DNA of 64,000 nt from Cohnella sp. AR92. GTDB taxonomy: Bacteria > Bacillota > Bacilli > Paenibacillales > Paenibacillaceae. Made by a program: the position numbers and the translations under genes. The notes beneath the pieces are model-generated. The model did no database searches, was not told the DNA's origin, and saw nothing but the letters and a program-made list of their open reading frames with translations. Where the stretch lies: the NCBI RefSeq assembly GCF_003990975.1, contig NZ_RZJR01000005.1, forward strand, positions 189,869 to 253,868, read 5' to 3'. Below, in pieces: positions 36,299 to 44,989 of this stretch (its first letter is position 1; each line of letters starts with the position of its first letter).

Positions 36299-39031
36299 CT
36301 AATTCATTAGCAGGGTGTGTACGATCTGCGTGGCGATCGGATGGGAACCATATTGCTCCTTCAGCTTCCAAGTCGTTACGACCAACCGGCCTCGCTCGCT
36401 TCTCTGAACGACGAGAGAACCGCCGGCTTGCCCGATCCAGCCTTGGAAGTAGCCCGACACGATCTCGCTCGATTCCGCCAGCATCTCATTGCCGAACATA
36501 TAGACGATGCGGCCAACCGTGCCCCCTAGCTTATTGTAATTGCTAAACGGAATAATGTAATCCGGATAAAGTCCTTCCATCTCCCAGCCCATCTCGTGAC
36601 GCAAAGGAATCCCTTCGAAGAAGGCGGGATCGACATAGTTGAAGGAAGACGTACGATCCCAGCTCTCGCCCCGCACAAGCTCGCGGAACGTGAACTGCCC
36701 CTTGTCCGATAAACGGTCGCCTTCTTCCGCCAGGAACACGACTCGCCCTCCGTCGCGGTAGTAGGCGAGTACAGAATCGTCCAGCACGGACGTAACGACC
36801 GAGTTGGCGGATTCGAAGCCGTTCGTTAAGGTGAACCCGTTCGCCTCCAATAATCCACGGAAGGCATCGTCCATTTGGTAAGGGTATACCACCTTAATCG
36901 CATTGCCGTCTAGGCTTCTCCTACGAGGCGATACCGTCAGTTCTTCCTCGTTCGCCGCCGCGACGACTCCATCGAGCTCCAGGCTGAGCCGGAGCGTCTG
37001 GAACGAAGCCTGTTCGACCAGCGGCGCCGTGAAGCGAATGGCTTCGGATAATCTGACATGCGCCTCGTTGCCCGCTTCGACAGGGATGACGCCCCCGACT
37101 CCCGTGCCCGGAATCTCCCATCTGACAACTCCTTGCAGCCTGCGCAGGTCATGATTGGAGATGACCACATCCGCCGCTTGGTTCTCGCCGCTCCACATAT
37201 TCCGCGTAAGTCCGTCGGCCATCACGATCAGGCCTCCGTTGAAGTCGGCCGCCCGCTCCATGCCTAGCTTCAAGCTTCGGGTGTAATCCATCCACCCGTT
37301 CGTTTCCCATTCGATGTCGGTGAATTCGGTAACCACATACCCGTTGATGCGAGGGTTCTTGCGCATCTCCTCGATCAGAGACTTTACCGCCCGGAACATT
37401 CTTCGCTGGGAATGAACGGACAGATTCTCCATGTCCCCGAAGATCCGATCCAATTGGAACTTGCTGAAATTCCCGTAGGCCGTCAGCGGCATCTTGAAGT
37501 CCTCGCGGTGGGTATCGTCACCGAGATTCGCGAACCAGGATGGCGCTTGACCATAATGGTCCAGCAGCTTCTGAACGCTCGGCAGTCCCCAAACCCCGAA
37601 CTCGGACACGATGATCGGCTCGCCGTTAGGCGAGTATCCCTTGACGTAGTTGCTCTCCGGGTTGCCCGCCATATAGTCGTCGATGTCCGCCTTCCATTCC
37701 GCGGTCTGCTCGGGAAGAACGAAGTAGCGATGATAGTCGTTGATGTCCGTCTTGACATGAATCCAGCCGGAATTGTCGCAGATGAGCCGGGTCGGATCCA
37801 ACCGCTTGATCTCGTCGTACAAGGCGACCACATGCTCCTGCTTGTCCCTGTCGTTCGCCAAGTCCCACTCCAAGCCCCATTCTTCGTTGTACAGAGACCA
37901 GATCAGGATGGACGGACGGTTGTAATCCCTGCGGATCATTCCCAGCAGCTCGTCCCGGAAGCGGCGCTGGCTCTGGCCCGACCACTTCACGACGTTAGGC
38001 GGCTCCGCCCAGATCAGCATGCCCATCCGATCCGCCCAGTAGAGATAGCGGGGAATCTCGACCTTGATATGCTTCCGCAGCAGGTTGAAGCCCATCTCCT
38101 TGGCTTTCCTTATCTCGTCCTGAATCCACTCGTCCGAAGGAGCGGTATAGATCGTATCGGGATAGAAGGCCTGATCCAGAGCCCCTCGCACGAATAGTGG
38201 CTTGTGGTTCAGATACAGCTGTCCGTCGGAGAAATCGATGCTTCTCATTCCGAAATAAGTCTGATACTCATCGACAACACTACCGTTCGCAGAATCCTTG
38301 AGCGTAACGGTAAGATCGTAGAGATGCGGCGTTTCGGGAGACCACAGCTTTGCGCCAGGGATGGAAATGGCCAGCTTTGACTCGTCTCCTTGAACAGCGG
38401 CTTGAGCGAGCGCCAGCTCCGAACTGGAACTCAAATGCTCCGTCACCCGATATTCCACGATCAAGGAGTCTCCCAGCCCGCCGCCGGATACCTCAATGCT
38501 AACATTAGCCACGGATCCGTCGATGTCAGGATTTACCCGAGCATGGCGCACGAAGCGCGGCGACCGCGTCTCCAGCGTAACCTCCTGCCAGATTCCGCTT
38601 ATTCTCGTATACCAGCTGCCTTGCTTGCCGATCGGAATCTCCGCGTTGTCCTGCGGATCGTACACCCTGACGGTCAACCGGTTCTCCGCTCCAGGAAGAA
38701 GCGCCTCCGTCACGTCGAATTCGAATGGCGTAAATCCGCCCTCGTGAACGCCTGCAAAGCTGCCGTTGACCCATACGCTCGCTTGAAAATCGACGGCCCC
38801 GAATAGAAGGAAGACTCGTTTGCCTTGAGGCCAATGGTCCACCCTGAACTTTCTCTCATACCAGGCCGTGCCGCAATACTGAACGTGCTCCGCTTCCCTC
38901 TGCCAGATGTGCGGGACTTCGACCGATTGTGCTTCCGGCAAGCCTGTCGCGGGCCAGCGCTGTCTCTCTCCATGATCTTGGCGATCAATCTGGAAACTCC
39001 ATACTCCGTTTAAGCTCTGTGTCTCTCTCAT
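36299..39031 (-). CDS. Glycoside hydrolase family 2 (beta-galactosidase/glucuronidase-like)
   Basis: A predicted intracellular glycosidase of 910 residues with no signal peptide. The domains are a jelly-roll sugar-binding domain (about 1-155), an Ig-like domain (160-265) and a TIM barrel (270-570) with acid/base E383 in LYNEEWG and nucleophile E477 in SEFGVWG. The remaining 340 residues add beta domains and a glutamine-amidotransferase-like stretch (VVYPYQMDD..RVVFLAEEGDRLS), longer than LacZ-like minimal GH2 enzymes. GGGGGAG lies before ATG 39031. It is the last gene behind a sugar ABC transporter, so it most likely cleaves the oligosaccharide imported by it. Substrate specificity is not clear. 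Confidence 0.9.
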   Translation of the reverse strand: MRETQSLNGVWSFQIDRQDHGERQRWPATGLPEAQSVEVPHIWQREAEHVQYCGTAWYERKFRVDHWPQGKRVFLLFGAVDFQASVWVNGSFAGVHEGGFTPFEFDVTEALLPGAENRLTVRVYDPQDNAEIPIGKQGSWYTRISGIWQEVTLETRSPRFVRHARVNPDIDGSVANVSIEVSGGGLGDSLIVEYRVTEHLSSSSELALAQAAVQGDESKLAISIPGAKLWSPETPHLYDLTVTLKDSANGSVVDEYQTYFGMRSIDFSDGQLYLNHKPLFVRGALDQAFYPDTIYTAPSDEWIQDEIRKAKEMGFNLLRKHIKVEIPRYLYWADRMGMLIWAEPPNVVKWSGQSQRRFRDELLGMIRRDYNRPSILIWSLYNEEWGLEWDLANDRDKQEHVVALYDEIKRLDPTRLICDNSGWIHVKTDINDYHRYFVLPEQTAEWKADIDDYMAGNPESNYVKGYSPNGEPIIVSEFGVWGLPSVQKLLDHYGQAPSWFANLGDDTHREDFKMPLTAYGNFSKFQLDRIFGDMENLSVHSQRRMFRAVKSLIEEMRKNPRINGYVVTEFTDIEWETNGWMDYTRSLKLGMERAADFNGGLIVMADGLTRNMWSGENQAADVVISNHDLRRLQGVVRWEIPGTGVGGVIPVEAGNEAHVRLSEAIRFTAPLVEQASFQTLRLSLELDGVVAAANEEELTVSPRRRSLDGNAIKVVYPYQMDDAFRGLLEANGFTLTNGFESANSVVTSVLDDSVLAYYRDGGRVVFLAEEGDRLSDKGQFTFRELVRGESWDRTSSFNYVDPAFFEGIPLRHEMGWEMEGLYPDYIIPFSNYNKLGGTVGRIVYMFGNEMLAESSEIVSGYFQGWIGQAGGSLVVQRSERGRLVVTTWKLKEQYGSHPIATQIVHTLLMN

Positions 39032-39043
39032 GGTTCTCCCCCG

Positions 39044-39886
39044 TTATTTAATGCCTGTCATGGATATGCCCTTAATAATGTGCCGTTGGAACAGCAGGAA
39101 GACGAGCAACGCTGGAAGGCTGGCCAGCACGTTCGAGGCCATCGGCACCGCCAAGTCCGTAGCGAATATGCTCTGGAAGGTCGGAATGCCTACCGGCAGC
39201 GTCATCATCGAATTGTCCTGCGCGATCAGCATCGGCCACAGCAGGTTGTTCCACGACTGGATGAAAATAAAGATGCTGACTGCGGCCATCGAGCTGCGAG
39301 AAAGCGGCCAAACCATTTTCCACCAAATCTTGAACATGCCCGCGCCGTCGATCTTGGCGGCTTCAATCAGCTCACCGGGCAGTTGATCGATGAATTGCTT
39401 CAGGATCAAGAAAGCGAGAGGAAGCATCATGCCGGGCCAGATCAAGGCCTTATAGCTATTGGACCAGCCCAAGGCGGTCACCATGTCGAATAAGGGAACG
39501 ACGATCGACTCGACCGGCACCATCATTCCCGTCAGGATGAGCGCGAACAGGACTGTTTTCCCCTTAAAAGGAATACGCGACATCGCGAACGCCGCCCAGG
39601 AAGCGAACACGACAGTGACCGCCGTCTGTACGACGCCGACAATTACGCTGTTCAGCGTCCATCGCCACATCATCGCGGTGCCGTCCGGCTTCAACACTTT
39701 CTCGAAGCTGTCTAGCGAGAACGGGGTAGAGAATAATTTTCCGATAATCGTGACCGTCGAACCGGGCTGCTTGAATGCCGATATCAGCATCCAGAGCAAG
39801 GGGGCGATCATGATCAGCGACAAGCCGTACCCGATAACGTACGCGCCGATTCTAACGAAGTTGATTCTGCGTCTCGCAGGACTCAT
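39044..39886 (-). CDS. Carbohydrate ABC transporter permease (MalG type)
   Basis: A 280-residue permease with about six membrane helices and the EAA loop EAAKIDGAGMFKIWWKMVWP. It forms the channel with the neighbouring MalF-like subunit. It lies 12 nt ahead of the GH2 gene and 16 nt after the other permease, so the four genes from 42177 to 36299 form one operon. No ATPase gene is present. Confidence 0.93.
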   Translation of the reverse strand: MSPARRRINFVRIGAYVIGYGLSLIMIAPLLWMLISAFKQPGSTVTIIGKLFSTPFSLDSFEKVLKPDGTAMMWRWTLNSVIVGVVQTAVTVVFASWAAFAMSRIPFKGKTVLFALILTGMMVPVESIVVPLFDMVTALGWSNSYKALIWPGMMLPLAFLILKQFIDQLPGELIEAAKIDGAGMFKIWWKMVWPLSRSSMAAVSIFIFIQSWNNLLWPMLIAQDNSMMTLPVGIPTFQSIFATDLAVPMASNVLASLPALLVFLLFQRHIIKGISMTGIK

Positions 39887-39902
39887 CTTGATTCACCTCA
39901 TC

Positions 39903-40784
39903 TTATTTCTTGCTCATGAGCAGCTTGTATTGACCCAAAGATATGATCGCAATGATCAGGAACAGCACGAAGGACACCGCAGAAGCGTATCCCGCATCCC
40001 ACTGCCGGAACGCGATCTGATAGATATAGTGAACGAGCGGCGTCGTCGAGGTTCCCGGTCCGCCTTTCGTGATAAGCCAGGTTTGCCCGAACAGCTTGAA
40101 GGAATTGATCGTCTGCAGGATGACAATCAGCACCGTGACTCCCTTCAACGAAGGCATGGTGATAAAGCGGAATTGCGCCCATCGATTCGCTCCGTCGATA
40201 TCCGCGGCTTCGTATAAATCCTCGGGAATCTCCTGCAAGCCTGCCAGGAAAAGAATCATGTTGAATCCGACCGTCCACCAGAGAGTGGCGATCAAGATGG
40301 ACAGCCAGCCCATGCCCCAGCTCCCGAACCACGAGAAGCCCATCGTCTTCCCGAACGAATTCATCGTCTCGGCAATCAAGCCGGTGCGGGACTGCAGGAT
40401 GAACACCCAGATGCTTCCGATAACGGATACGGAGAGCATGTAGGGCATGAAGTAGGCCGTTCTTAACCAGGTCGTTCCCCTCAGCTTCATGTTGACCAGC
40501 AAGGCCATTCCAAGCCCGAGGAGCACGATCGAAGGCGTCGAGATCAGAATGAAGTACAGCGTATTCCAGAGAGAACTCCAGAACTTGTCGTCGTCCATCA
40601 TGTAGCGGTAATTATCCAAGCCGACGAACTTCTTGGGCGCGCCCAAGCTTCCGGTCGTCAGGCTGGTCAGGAAGCCTTTGATGATAGGATAGATCCAGAA
40701 CCACAAATAAACAGCCAGAAATGGAGCCAGAAAAGCAAAAGCAGTCAGGTAATTCTTCAGTATGGGTCTCATCGTTCTCTTCAT
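39903..40784 (-). CDS. Sugar ABC transporter permease (MalF type)
   Basis: A 293-residue permease with about six hydrophobic helices and the EAA loop YEAADIDGANRWAQFRFITMP. The start ATG 40784 lies 12 nt after AAGGAG. It partners the MalG-type permease of the same operon. Confidence 0.93.
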   Translation of the reverse strand: MKRTMRPILKNYLTAFAFLAPFLAVYLWFWIYPIIKGFLTSLTTGSLGAPKKFVGLDNYRYMMDDDKFWSSLWNTLYFILISTPSIVLLGLGMALLVNMKLRGTTWLRTAYFMPYMLSVSVIGSIWVFILQSRTGLIAETMNSFGKTMGFSWFGSWGMGWLSILIATLWWTVGFNMILFLAGLQEIPEDLYEAADIDGANRWAQFRFITMPSLKGVTVLIVILQTINSFKLFGQTWLITKGGPGTSTTPLVHYIYQIAFRQWDAGYASAVSFVLFLIIAIISLGQYKLLMSKK

Positions 40785-40854
40785 CGCGGGTTCTCACTCC
40801 TTCAAGCAAAGAGGATGCAGGATAATCGAAGATTGACCCCGCACCCTCCGTTGG

Positions 40855-42177
40855 TTATTTACTGAGCAGCTTCTCGGCTTTCGCCTGAGCGTCCTTCAAC
40901 CCGTCTTCGACCGACTTGCTTCCGAAATTAATCTCGACGAGCGATTCGAGAACCGCATCGTTCACGGAGCCAAGCTTCGGCGTGTCCGGCATGTACTTGA
41001 CGTCCTTCATGACACCCGCGTATCCCGAGCGGTACGGCATCGCCTTATAATCCGCCGATTCCAGTACGGACGGTTCAGAAGGAACGTGACCTGCCTTCGC
41101 CCACATTGCGCCGTTGTCGGTAAGCCACTTGGCGAATTTAACCGCGGCGAGCTCTTTGTCGTGGTTGTCTTGCTTCGGCACGAAGATCGTATGCGAGTCG
41201 CCCCAAGCGGCCGGCTGACTGAACAATTGCGGGAACGGAACGGCTGCGAAGTCAAGCGAAGCTTCCGATTCGAAGTTGCCCGTTGCCCAGACGCCGGTGA
41301 ACGTAACGGCGGCTTTCGAGGTCTTGAAGATATCGTAGCTGTTGTCGCCGATGTCAGGCAGAGCAAGACCATCGTCGATCCAGGACTTGATGAGAGCCAT
41401 CGCCTTTTGCCCTTCCGGCGTGTTGATCGTCGCTTTACCGTCGTTGATATAGGTTCCGCCTTGTTGAGCGACGAGCGCGTACCAGATCCAGAACGTGAAG
41501 ATGTTGTTGCTGCCGATAATCAACGGCGACACGTCGGACGGAAGCGTTCCCTTCAGCGTCTTCAGCATCTGCGTGAAGCCCTCTGCTCCCGGCTCCATCT
41601 TGATCGTGCCGTCATCGTTAAGCAGTCCCGCGTCCTTCAGGTATTTCTTGTTGTAATACATGACAACGGCGTGAGTATCCAGCGGCACGGCAACGTGCTG
41701 GCCGTCGCGAATAACCGAGTTCTGTTGGTTCTCTCCGTACGCGGACCAATCCAGGCCCGCTTCCTTGGCAAGCTCGTCAAGCGGCTCTACCATGCCGGTC
41801 GGAATCAGCTCGGCCAGGTGGGACACGTGCGTAACAGCCACGTCCGGAGCGGACTTCGCCGCGAGCGAGGCGACGAGCTTCGGATAATAGTTGTCCCAGT
41901 TGTTGTTCATGAAGTTCACTTTGATCTCGCTCTGGGACTCGTTGAACTTCTTGACCATTGCCTCCATGTATTCCCCATCCGAACCGCTGAACGGAACCCA
42001 GTAATTGAGCTCGATCGCTTTGCCGCCTGTCGACGTGTCTTTGGATGCGGAGGCTTCTCCCCCGGATTGTGAAGCGTTTTCATTTTTGGGCTGCGCATTG
42101 TTCCCGTTCGAGCAACCTGCCAGAACCAAGCTTGAAACGAGCGCAAGACTCAACAGCCGGAAAGACGTTTTCTTCAT
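40855..42177 (-). CDS. Sugar-binding lipoprotein of ABC transporter (family 1)
   Basis: A 440-residue lipoprotein with signal peptide and lipobox LVLAGC, then the Asn/Ser-rich spacer of extracytoplasmic binding proteins. The mature part resembles solute-binding family 1 (MalE/UgpB-like): YWVPFSGSDGEYMEAMVKKFNESQ and the hinge regions typical of cluster D. AGGGGGA lies 9 nt before ATG 42177. It heads the operon with two permeases and the GH2 enzyme, and a shared regulatory motif lies just upstream. Confidence 0.94.
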   Translation of the reverse strand: MKKTSFRLLSLALVSSLVLAGCSNGNNAQPKNENASQSGGEASASKDTSTGGKAIELNYWVPFSGSDGEYMEAMVKKFNESQSEIKVNFMNNNWDNYYPKLVASLAAKSAPDVAVTHVSHLAELIPTGMVEPLDELAKEAGLDWSAYGENQQNSVIRDGQHVAVPLDTHAVVMYYNKKYLKDAGLLNDDGTIKMEPGAEGFTQMLKTLKGTLPSDVSPLIIGSNNIFTFWIWYALVAQQGGTYINDGKATINTPEGQKAMALIKSWIDDGLALPDIGDNSYDIFKTSKAAVTFTGVWATGNFESEASLDFAAVPFPQLFSQPAAWGDSHTIFVPKQDNHDKELAAVKFAKWLTDNGAMWAKAGHVPSEPSVLESADYKAMPYRSGYAGVMKDVKYMPDTPKLGSVNDAVLESLVEINFGSKSVEDGLKDAQAKAEKLLSK

Positions 42178-42223
42178 GCTTTTGCTTCCCCCTAAAGTGA
42201 TGAGTTTGATGATTACATGATTT

Positions 42224-42252
42224 ATATTACATCTATTTATGTTTTATATCAA
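42224..42252 (-). promoter_or_regulatory. Promoter of the sugar ABC/GH2 operon
   Basis: TTGATA (42252-42247), 17-bp spacer and TAATAT (42229-42224) on the - strand, within an AT-rich 130-bp stretch. Confidence 0.65.
42225..42242. promoter_or_regulatory. Shared 18-bp motif, copy 1 (possible operator)
   Basis: TATTACATCTATTTATGT overlaps the -10 box and spacer of the sugar operon promoter. It is identical at 16 of 18 positions to TATTACAACTTTTTATGT upstream of the regulator gene (43342-43359). A separate dyad ATAAC...GTTAT lies at about 42281-42300. Confidence 0.55.
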
Positions 42253-42317
42253 TATATTTTGTAATAAAAAAATGAGTTCATAACAATATTTATGGTTATA
42301 ACCTGCCTAGGGATGAA

Positions 42318-42351
42318 AAAAAAAGAAAAACAGGGGCGTTTTTCTTTTTTT
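42318..42351 (-). terminator. Terminator of the HTH regulator gene
   Basis: AAAAAAAGAAAAAC (42318-42331) pairs perfectly with GTTTTTCTTTTTTT (42338-42351), loop of 6 nt, with T-rich tails. It lies between the regulator gene and the sugar operon promoter. Confidence 0.8.
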
Positions 42352-42405
42352 CAGAACCTATTTTCTTGTAAGAATGCCGTTCCGCTACGCGCTCCGATCA
42401 CGTTG

Positions 42406-43332
42406 TCACCCATTGCTGTATCTCAGGTTAAGGTTGATGCCCTGCCTGTAATTGCCGAAGTTCTGGCCGAACAAATTCAAGCCGCCCGCGTTGACCGCGT
42501 CGTCCTTCACTCCGATTCGGAGAGAAATAAACGGCTTGTCGTTCAGATTCAGATCGGCGATGGACACTTCGGAGATCTTCACGCCATCCAGGAAAGTTCC
42601 GTTGGCGTTCGATTTCCACTGCTTCAGAAGCCCGTATTGGGTAAAATTCGTACTCCACCATTCCGGCGTATTGAACCCTCGGGTGCCTCCGAAATCGCCC
42701 GGGGAGGTCCACATGCCGATATCGACGCCGTTCACCCATAGCGTAATATCCGACGGCCAGTCCAGCTTGTAATAAGGAGCCTCCGAGCAGATCTCCGCGC
42801 TGAATTCGATCTCCGTTGCCCGCGCCCCGTAAGGGATCCGGTTGGGGAATCGATATTCCACGTAACCTTTCCGGAAGTACAGCAATTGCGCTTCCCTGCG
42901 GCCCGGCTCGTAGAAGGAACGCGGGTCGTCCTGCATGCCGATATAATCGAGGTCTCCGACCAGGCCGCAGCTCGGTTCCGCTTGGCAATCGACGTATTCG
43001 CCGATAGGCATCTCGATCGCGATCAGGTTCTTGTCCTTGACCTCCTCTTCCGTAGACAGATCTATGACAATTCGATCGTAATTCTTGGAATTGATCTTCT
43101 GCGTTCCCCTTCCGGGAACCAATTCCGTGATGATCAAATTTACGTCTTCCAGCTTCTTTACGTTAACCGCCGTCGTGGAGAACGGCAGCCCGAGCTTCTC
43201 GGATAGTTCGTTTACGTTATGCGGGCCCGTACTGAGGATCTTCAAAATATTCATGCGGTGTTCGTTGCCGATTACTTTGCTGATCTCGACCGCTTCGTCC
43301 ATCGTCAGCTGCAAAACTTTAATGGTGAACAC
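42406..43332 (-). CDS. ArsR-like HTH regulator with C-terminal beta-sandwich domain
   Basis: A regulator of about 305-308 residues. Residues 15-85 are an ArsR-type winged helix (ISKVIGNEHRMNILKILSTGPHNVNELSEKLGLPFSTTAVNVKKLE). Residues 95-308 form a beta-rich domain (for example YKLDWPSDITLWVNGVDIGMWTSPGDFG and KISEVSIADLNLNDKPFISLRIGV) that looks like a carbohydrate-binding jelly roll, without recognisable enzyme motifs. The start is uncertain: GTG 43332 touches the GGAGG site, whereas ATT 43323 is spaced 9 nt from it. It shares an upstream motif with the sugar operon and probably controls it by binding a sugar. Confidence 0.85.
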   Translation of the reverse strand: MFTIKVLQLTMDEAVEISKVIGNEHRMNILKILSTGPHNVNELSEKLGLPFSTTAVNVKKLEDVNLIITELVPGRGTQKINSKNYDRIVIDLSTEEEVKDKNLIAIEMPIGEYVDCQAEPSCGLVGDLDYIGMQDDPRSFYEPGRREAQLLYFRKGYVEYRFPNRIPYGARATEIEFSAEICSEAPYYKLDWPSDITLWVNGVDIGMWTSPGDFGGTRGFNTPEWWSTNFTQYGLLKQWKSNANGTFLDGVKISEVSIADLNLNDKPFISLRIGVKDDAVNAGGLNLFGQNFGNYRQGINLNLRYSNG

Positions 43333-43341
43333 CTCCGGTTT

Positions 43342-43359
43342 TATTACAACTTTTTATGT
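43342..43359. promoter_or_regulatory. Shared 18-bp motif, copy 2 (possible autoregulatory site)
   Basis: TATTACAACTTTTTATGT lies directly upstream of the regulator's ribosome binding site. See copy 1 at 42225-42242. Confidence 0.55.
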
Positions 43360-43514
43360 ACTATTACTATAACGCAATCTATCTACCTTGTCATCCCGCG
43401 GCGGAGGAAGCTAAGTTTTCGTCAAATTCTAGCGTTTTTCTATTTACTTCCACTATCTACCTTTGGATAATGGACGGAGACTTATTCTTTATCTCGTTCG
43501 AGAGGGTGGCTTTG

Positions 43515-44738
43515 ATGGCAAGCATCAAAAGAATGGCGGCATGCTTAGCGATTCTGTCCATATTCATTAGCAGTACTTCGTATGCGGAAACCGTTCCCGC
43601 GGTCAATGAAGACGGTTGGGACACCTTCTACCGGCTTCAGCCTGCCGATATGAGCGGCAACCCCGCCAGCCGGCTGTTTCAATGGGCGATCAGCGCCAAT
43701 ATTATCGAAGGCTATCCTGACGGAACGGTAAAGCCGGACCAACCCGTTACGGAAGCGGAGTTTCTGAAGATGCTCTATCGGGGATTCGGAATCGCTATCC
43801 CTACGCAGATCTACCCTCCGGGCTATCAGGCGACCGAGGATTGGTCGGACGCCCCTTACCGAATGGCAAAGCTGTTTAATCACCCCGCGCTTGGCCTTTC
43901 GAATTCTAAGCTGAGGACAACCCCTATTACGCGGCAGCATGCGGCCGAGATCATCAGCGCAGCGCAAGGCGTTCATTATACCGGCGATAAGGCGGTCGCC
44001 TACATCGTCGGCAATCGCATGGCAATCGGCAGTCCGCTAACAACGGATGATTTTCACCCGAATGAGACATTCACAAGAACCGAAGCGGTTCAATGGATTC
44101 GTCATCTTACTATCCGTGGCATGATGGAGATCAAGAGTCGTCCCGCAGAACCTTCGGATACCAGCCTTCTTCCGAAATTGCCTCTTGCGGCCGCCGAGGA
44201 GGTATCGTTTTTCAGCGCAGTGCCCCTGACGGCTAGTGACTTCGATTTGGTCGGGCCTTCCTCTTCTCCCAAAGTAGAGTTCGGGGCACCAAAGAGTGCC
44301 ATCGATCAACGGTTTCTAGCGACCGATGAACTCGATGTATTCGACATGAATGATTATGGTCTATTCGCTGCCCATTTCAACGATGACGGACGGCTCGATA
44401 GCTGGCGCGTCGAACAAGTAATAGAAGATCCGACAGAGCCGACGACGGCTGGGCCTTTGTTAGGAACGAACAAGGGGATAGTTCCAGGGGACAGTACCTT
44501 ATTCGACATCTTCCAGCAATACGGAACCTATGGGTACATTGGGAATGGCATCGTTAATTACTTATACGAGAGGACGAACGATGGTTCCTACCGCCCTCTC
44601 CCCTCCATCTCATACTTTTCACAGCTGGAGAACCCCGAAGAGGTATACTTGTTATCATTCATTGTTGATAAGAAGACTCTAAAAGTAACCTTTATCCTGG
44701 CTGCCGGGGCTCCGTATGCTTATTCTGGAGGCTTGTAA
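43515..44738 (+). CDS. SLH domain protein, secreted
   Basis: A 407-residue exported protein with a signal peptide (MASIKRMAACLAILSIFISSTSYAE) and SLH-like segments: WAISANIIEGYPDGTVKPDQ plus TEAEFLKMLYRGF, and later RMAIGSPLTTDDFHPNETFTRTEAVQWI. The rest has no recognised domain. GAGGG lies 8 nt before ATG 43515; the frame continues upstream to 43356 without support. SLH domains anchor proteins to the cell-wall polymer; this one may be a cell-surface protein of unknown role. It is divergent from the HTH regulator. Confidence 0.8.
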   Translation: MASIKRMAACLAILSIFISSTSYAETVPAVNEDGWDTFYRLQPADMSGNPASRLFQWAISANIIEGYPDGTVKPDQPVTEAEFLKMLYRGFGIAIPTQIYPPGYQATEDWSDAPYRMAKLFNHPALGLSNSKLRTTPITRQHAAEIISAAQGVHYTGDKAVAYIVGNRMAIGSPLTTDDFHPNETFTRTEAVQWIRHLTIRGMMEIKSRPAEPSDTSLLPKLPLAAAEEVSFFSAVPLTASDFDLVGPSSSPKVEFGAPKSAIDQRFLATDELDVFDMNDYGLFAAHFNDDGRLDSWRVEQVIEDPTEPTTAGPLLGTNKGIVPGDSTLFDIFQQYGTYGYIGNGIVNYLYERTNDGSYRPLPSISYFSQLENPEEVYLLSFIVDKKTLKVTFILAAGAPYAYSGGL

Positions 44739-44790
44739 GAAAAGCGGGTCAGGGGGGTCGAATGACCATCCCACTTTGAGGCGATGACCA

Positions 44791-44976
44791 TGGATCAAAG
44801 ACGAGCTTCGCGGCAAGAGAATCCTTATTCCCGAGAATCCAGTCTCGAACTTCCTGTTCAACGACACGAGGTCCGGGCTGATCTGGCTGGTTATCCGGCT
44901 GTATCTGGGATATGCATGGCTTGACGCAGGCTGGCATAAGCTTACGAACGAGAACTGGGTCGGAAGCCATGCGGGA
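44791..44976 (+). pseudogene. Remnant of a DoxX-family membrane protein
   Basis: The frame reads NFLFNDTRSGLIWLVIRLYL, then GYAWLDAGWHKLTNENWVGSHAG, the N-terminal conserved part of DoxX/thiosulfate dehydrogenase-like proteins. A TGA precedes it in frame and no start codon is found; after HAG the homology stops where the next gene's ribosome binding site begins. It looks like a deletion remnant fused to the upstream side of the oxidoreductase gene. Confidence 0.6.
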
Positions 44977-44989
44977 AGGGGAGCGTGGG

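Noticed and set aside
41086..42072. Open frame of 328 codons on the + strand opposite the second binding-protein gene
   Set aside because: Antisense to a clear lipoprotein gene and no start signal.
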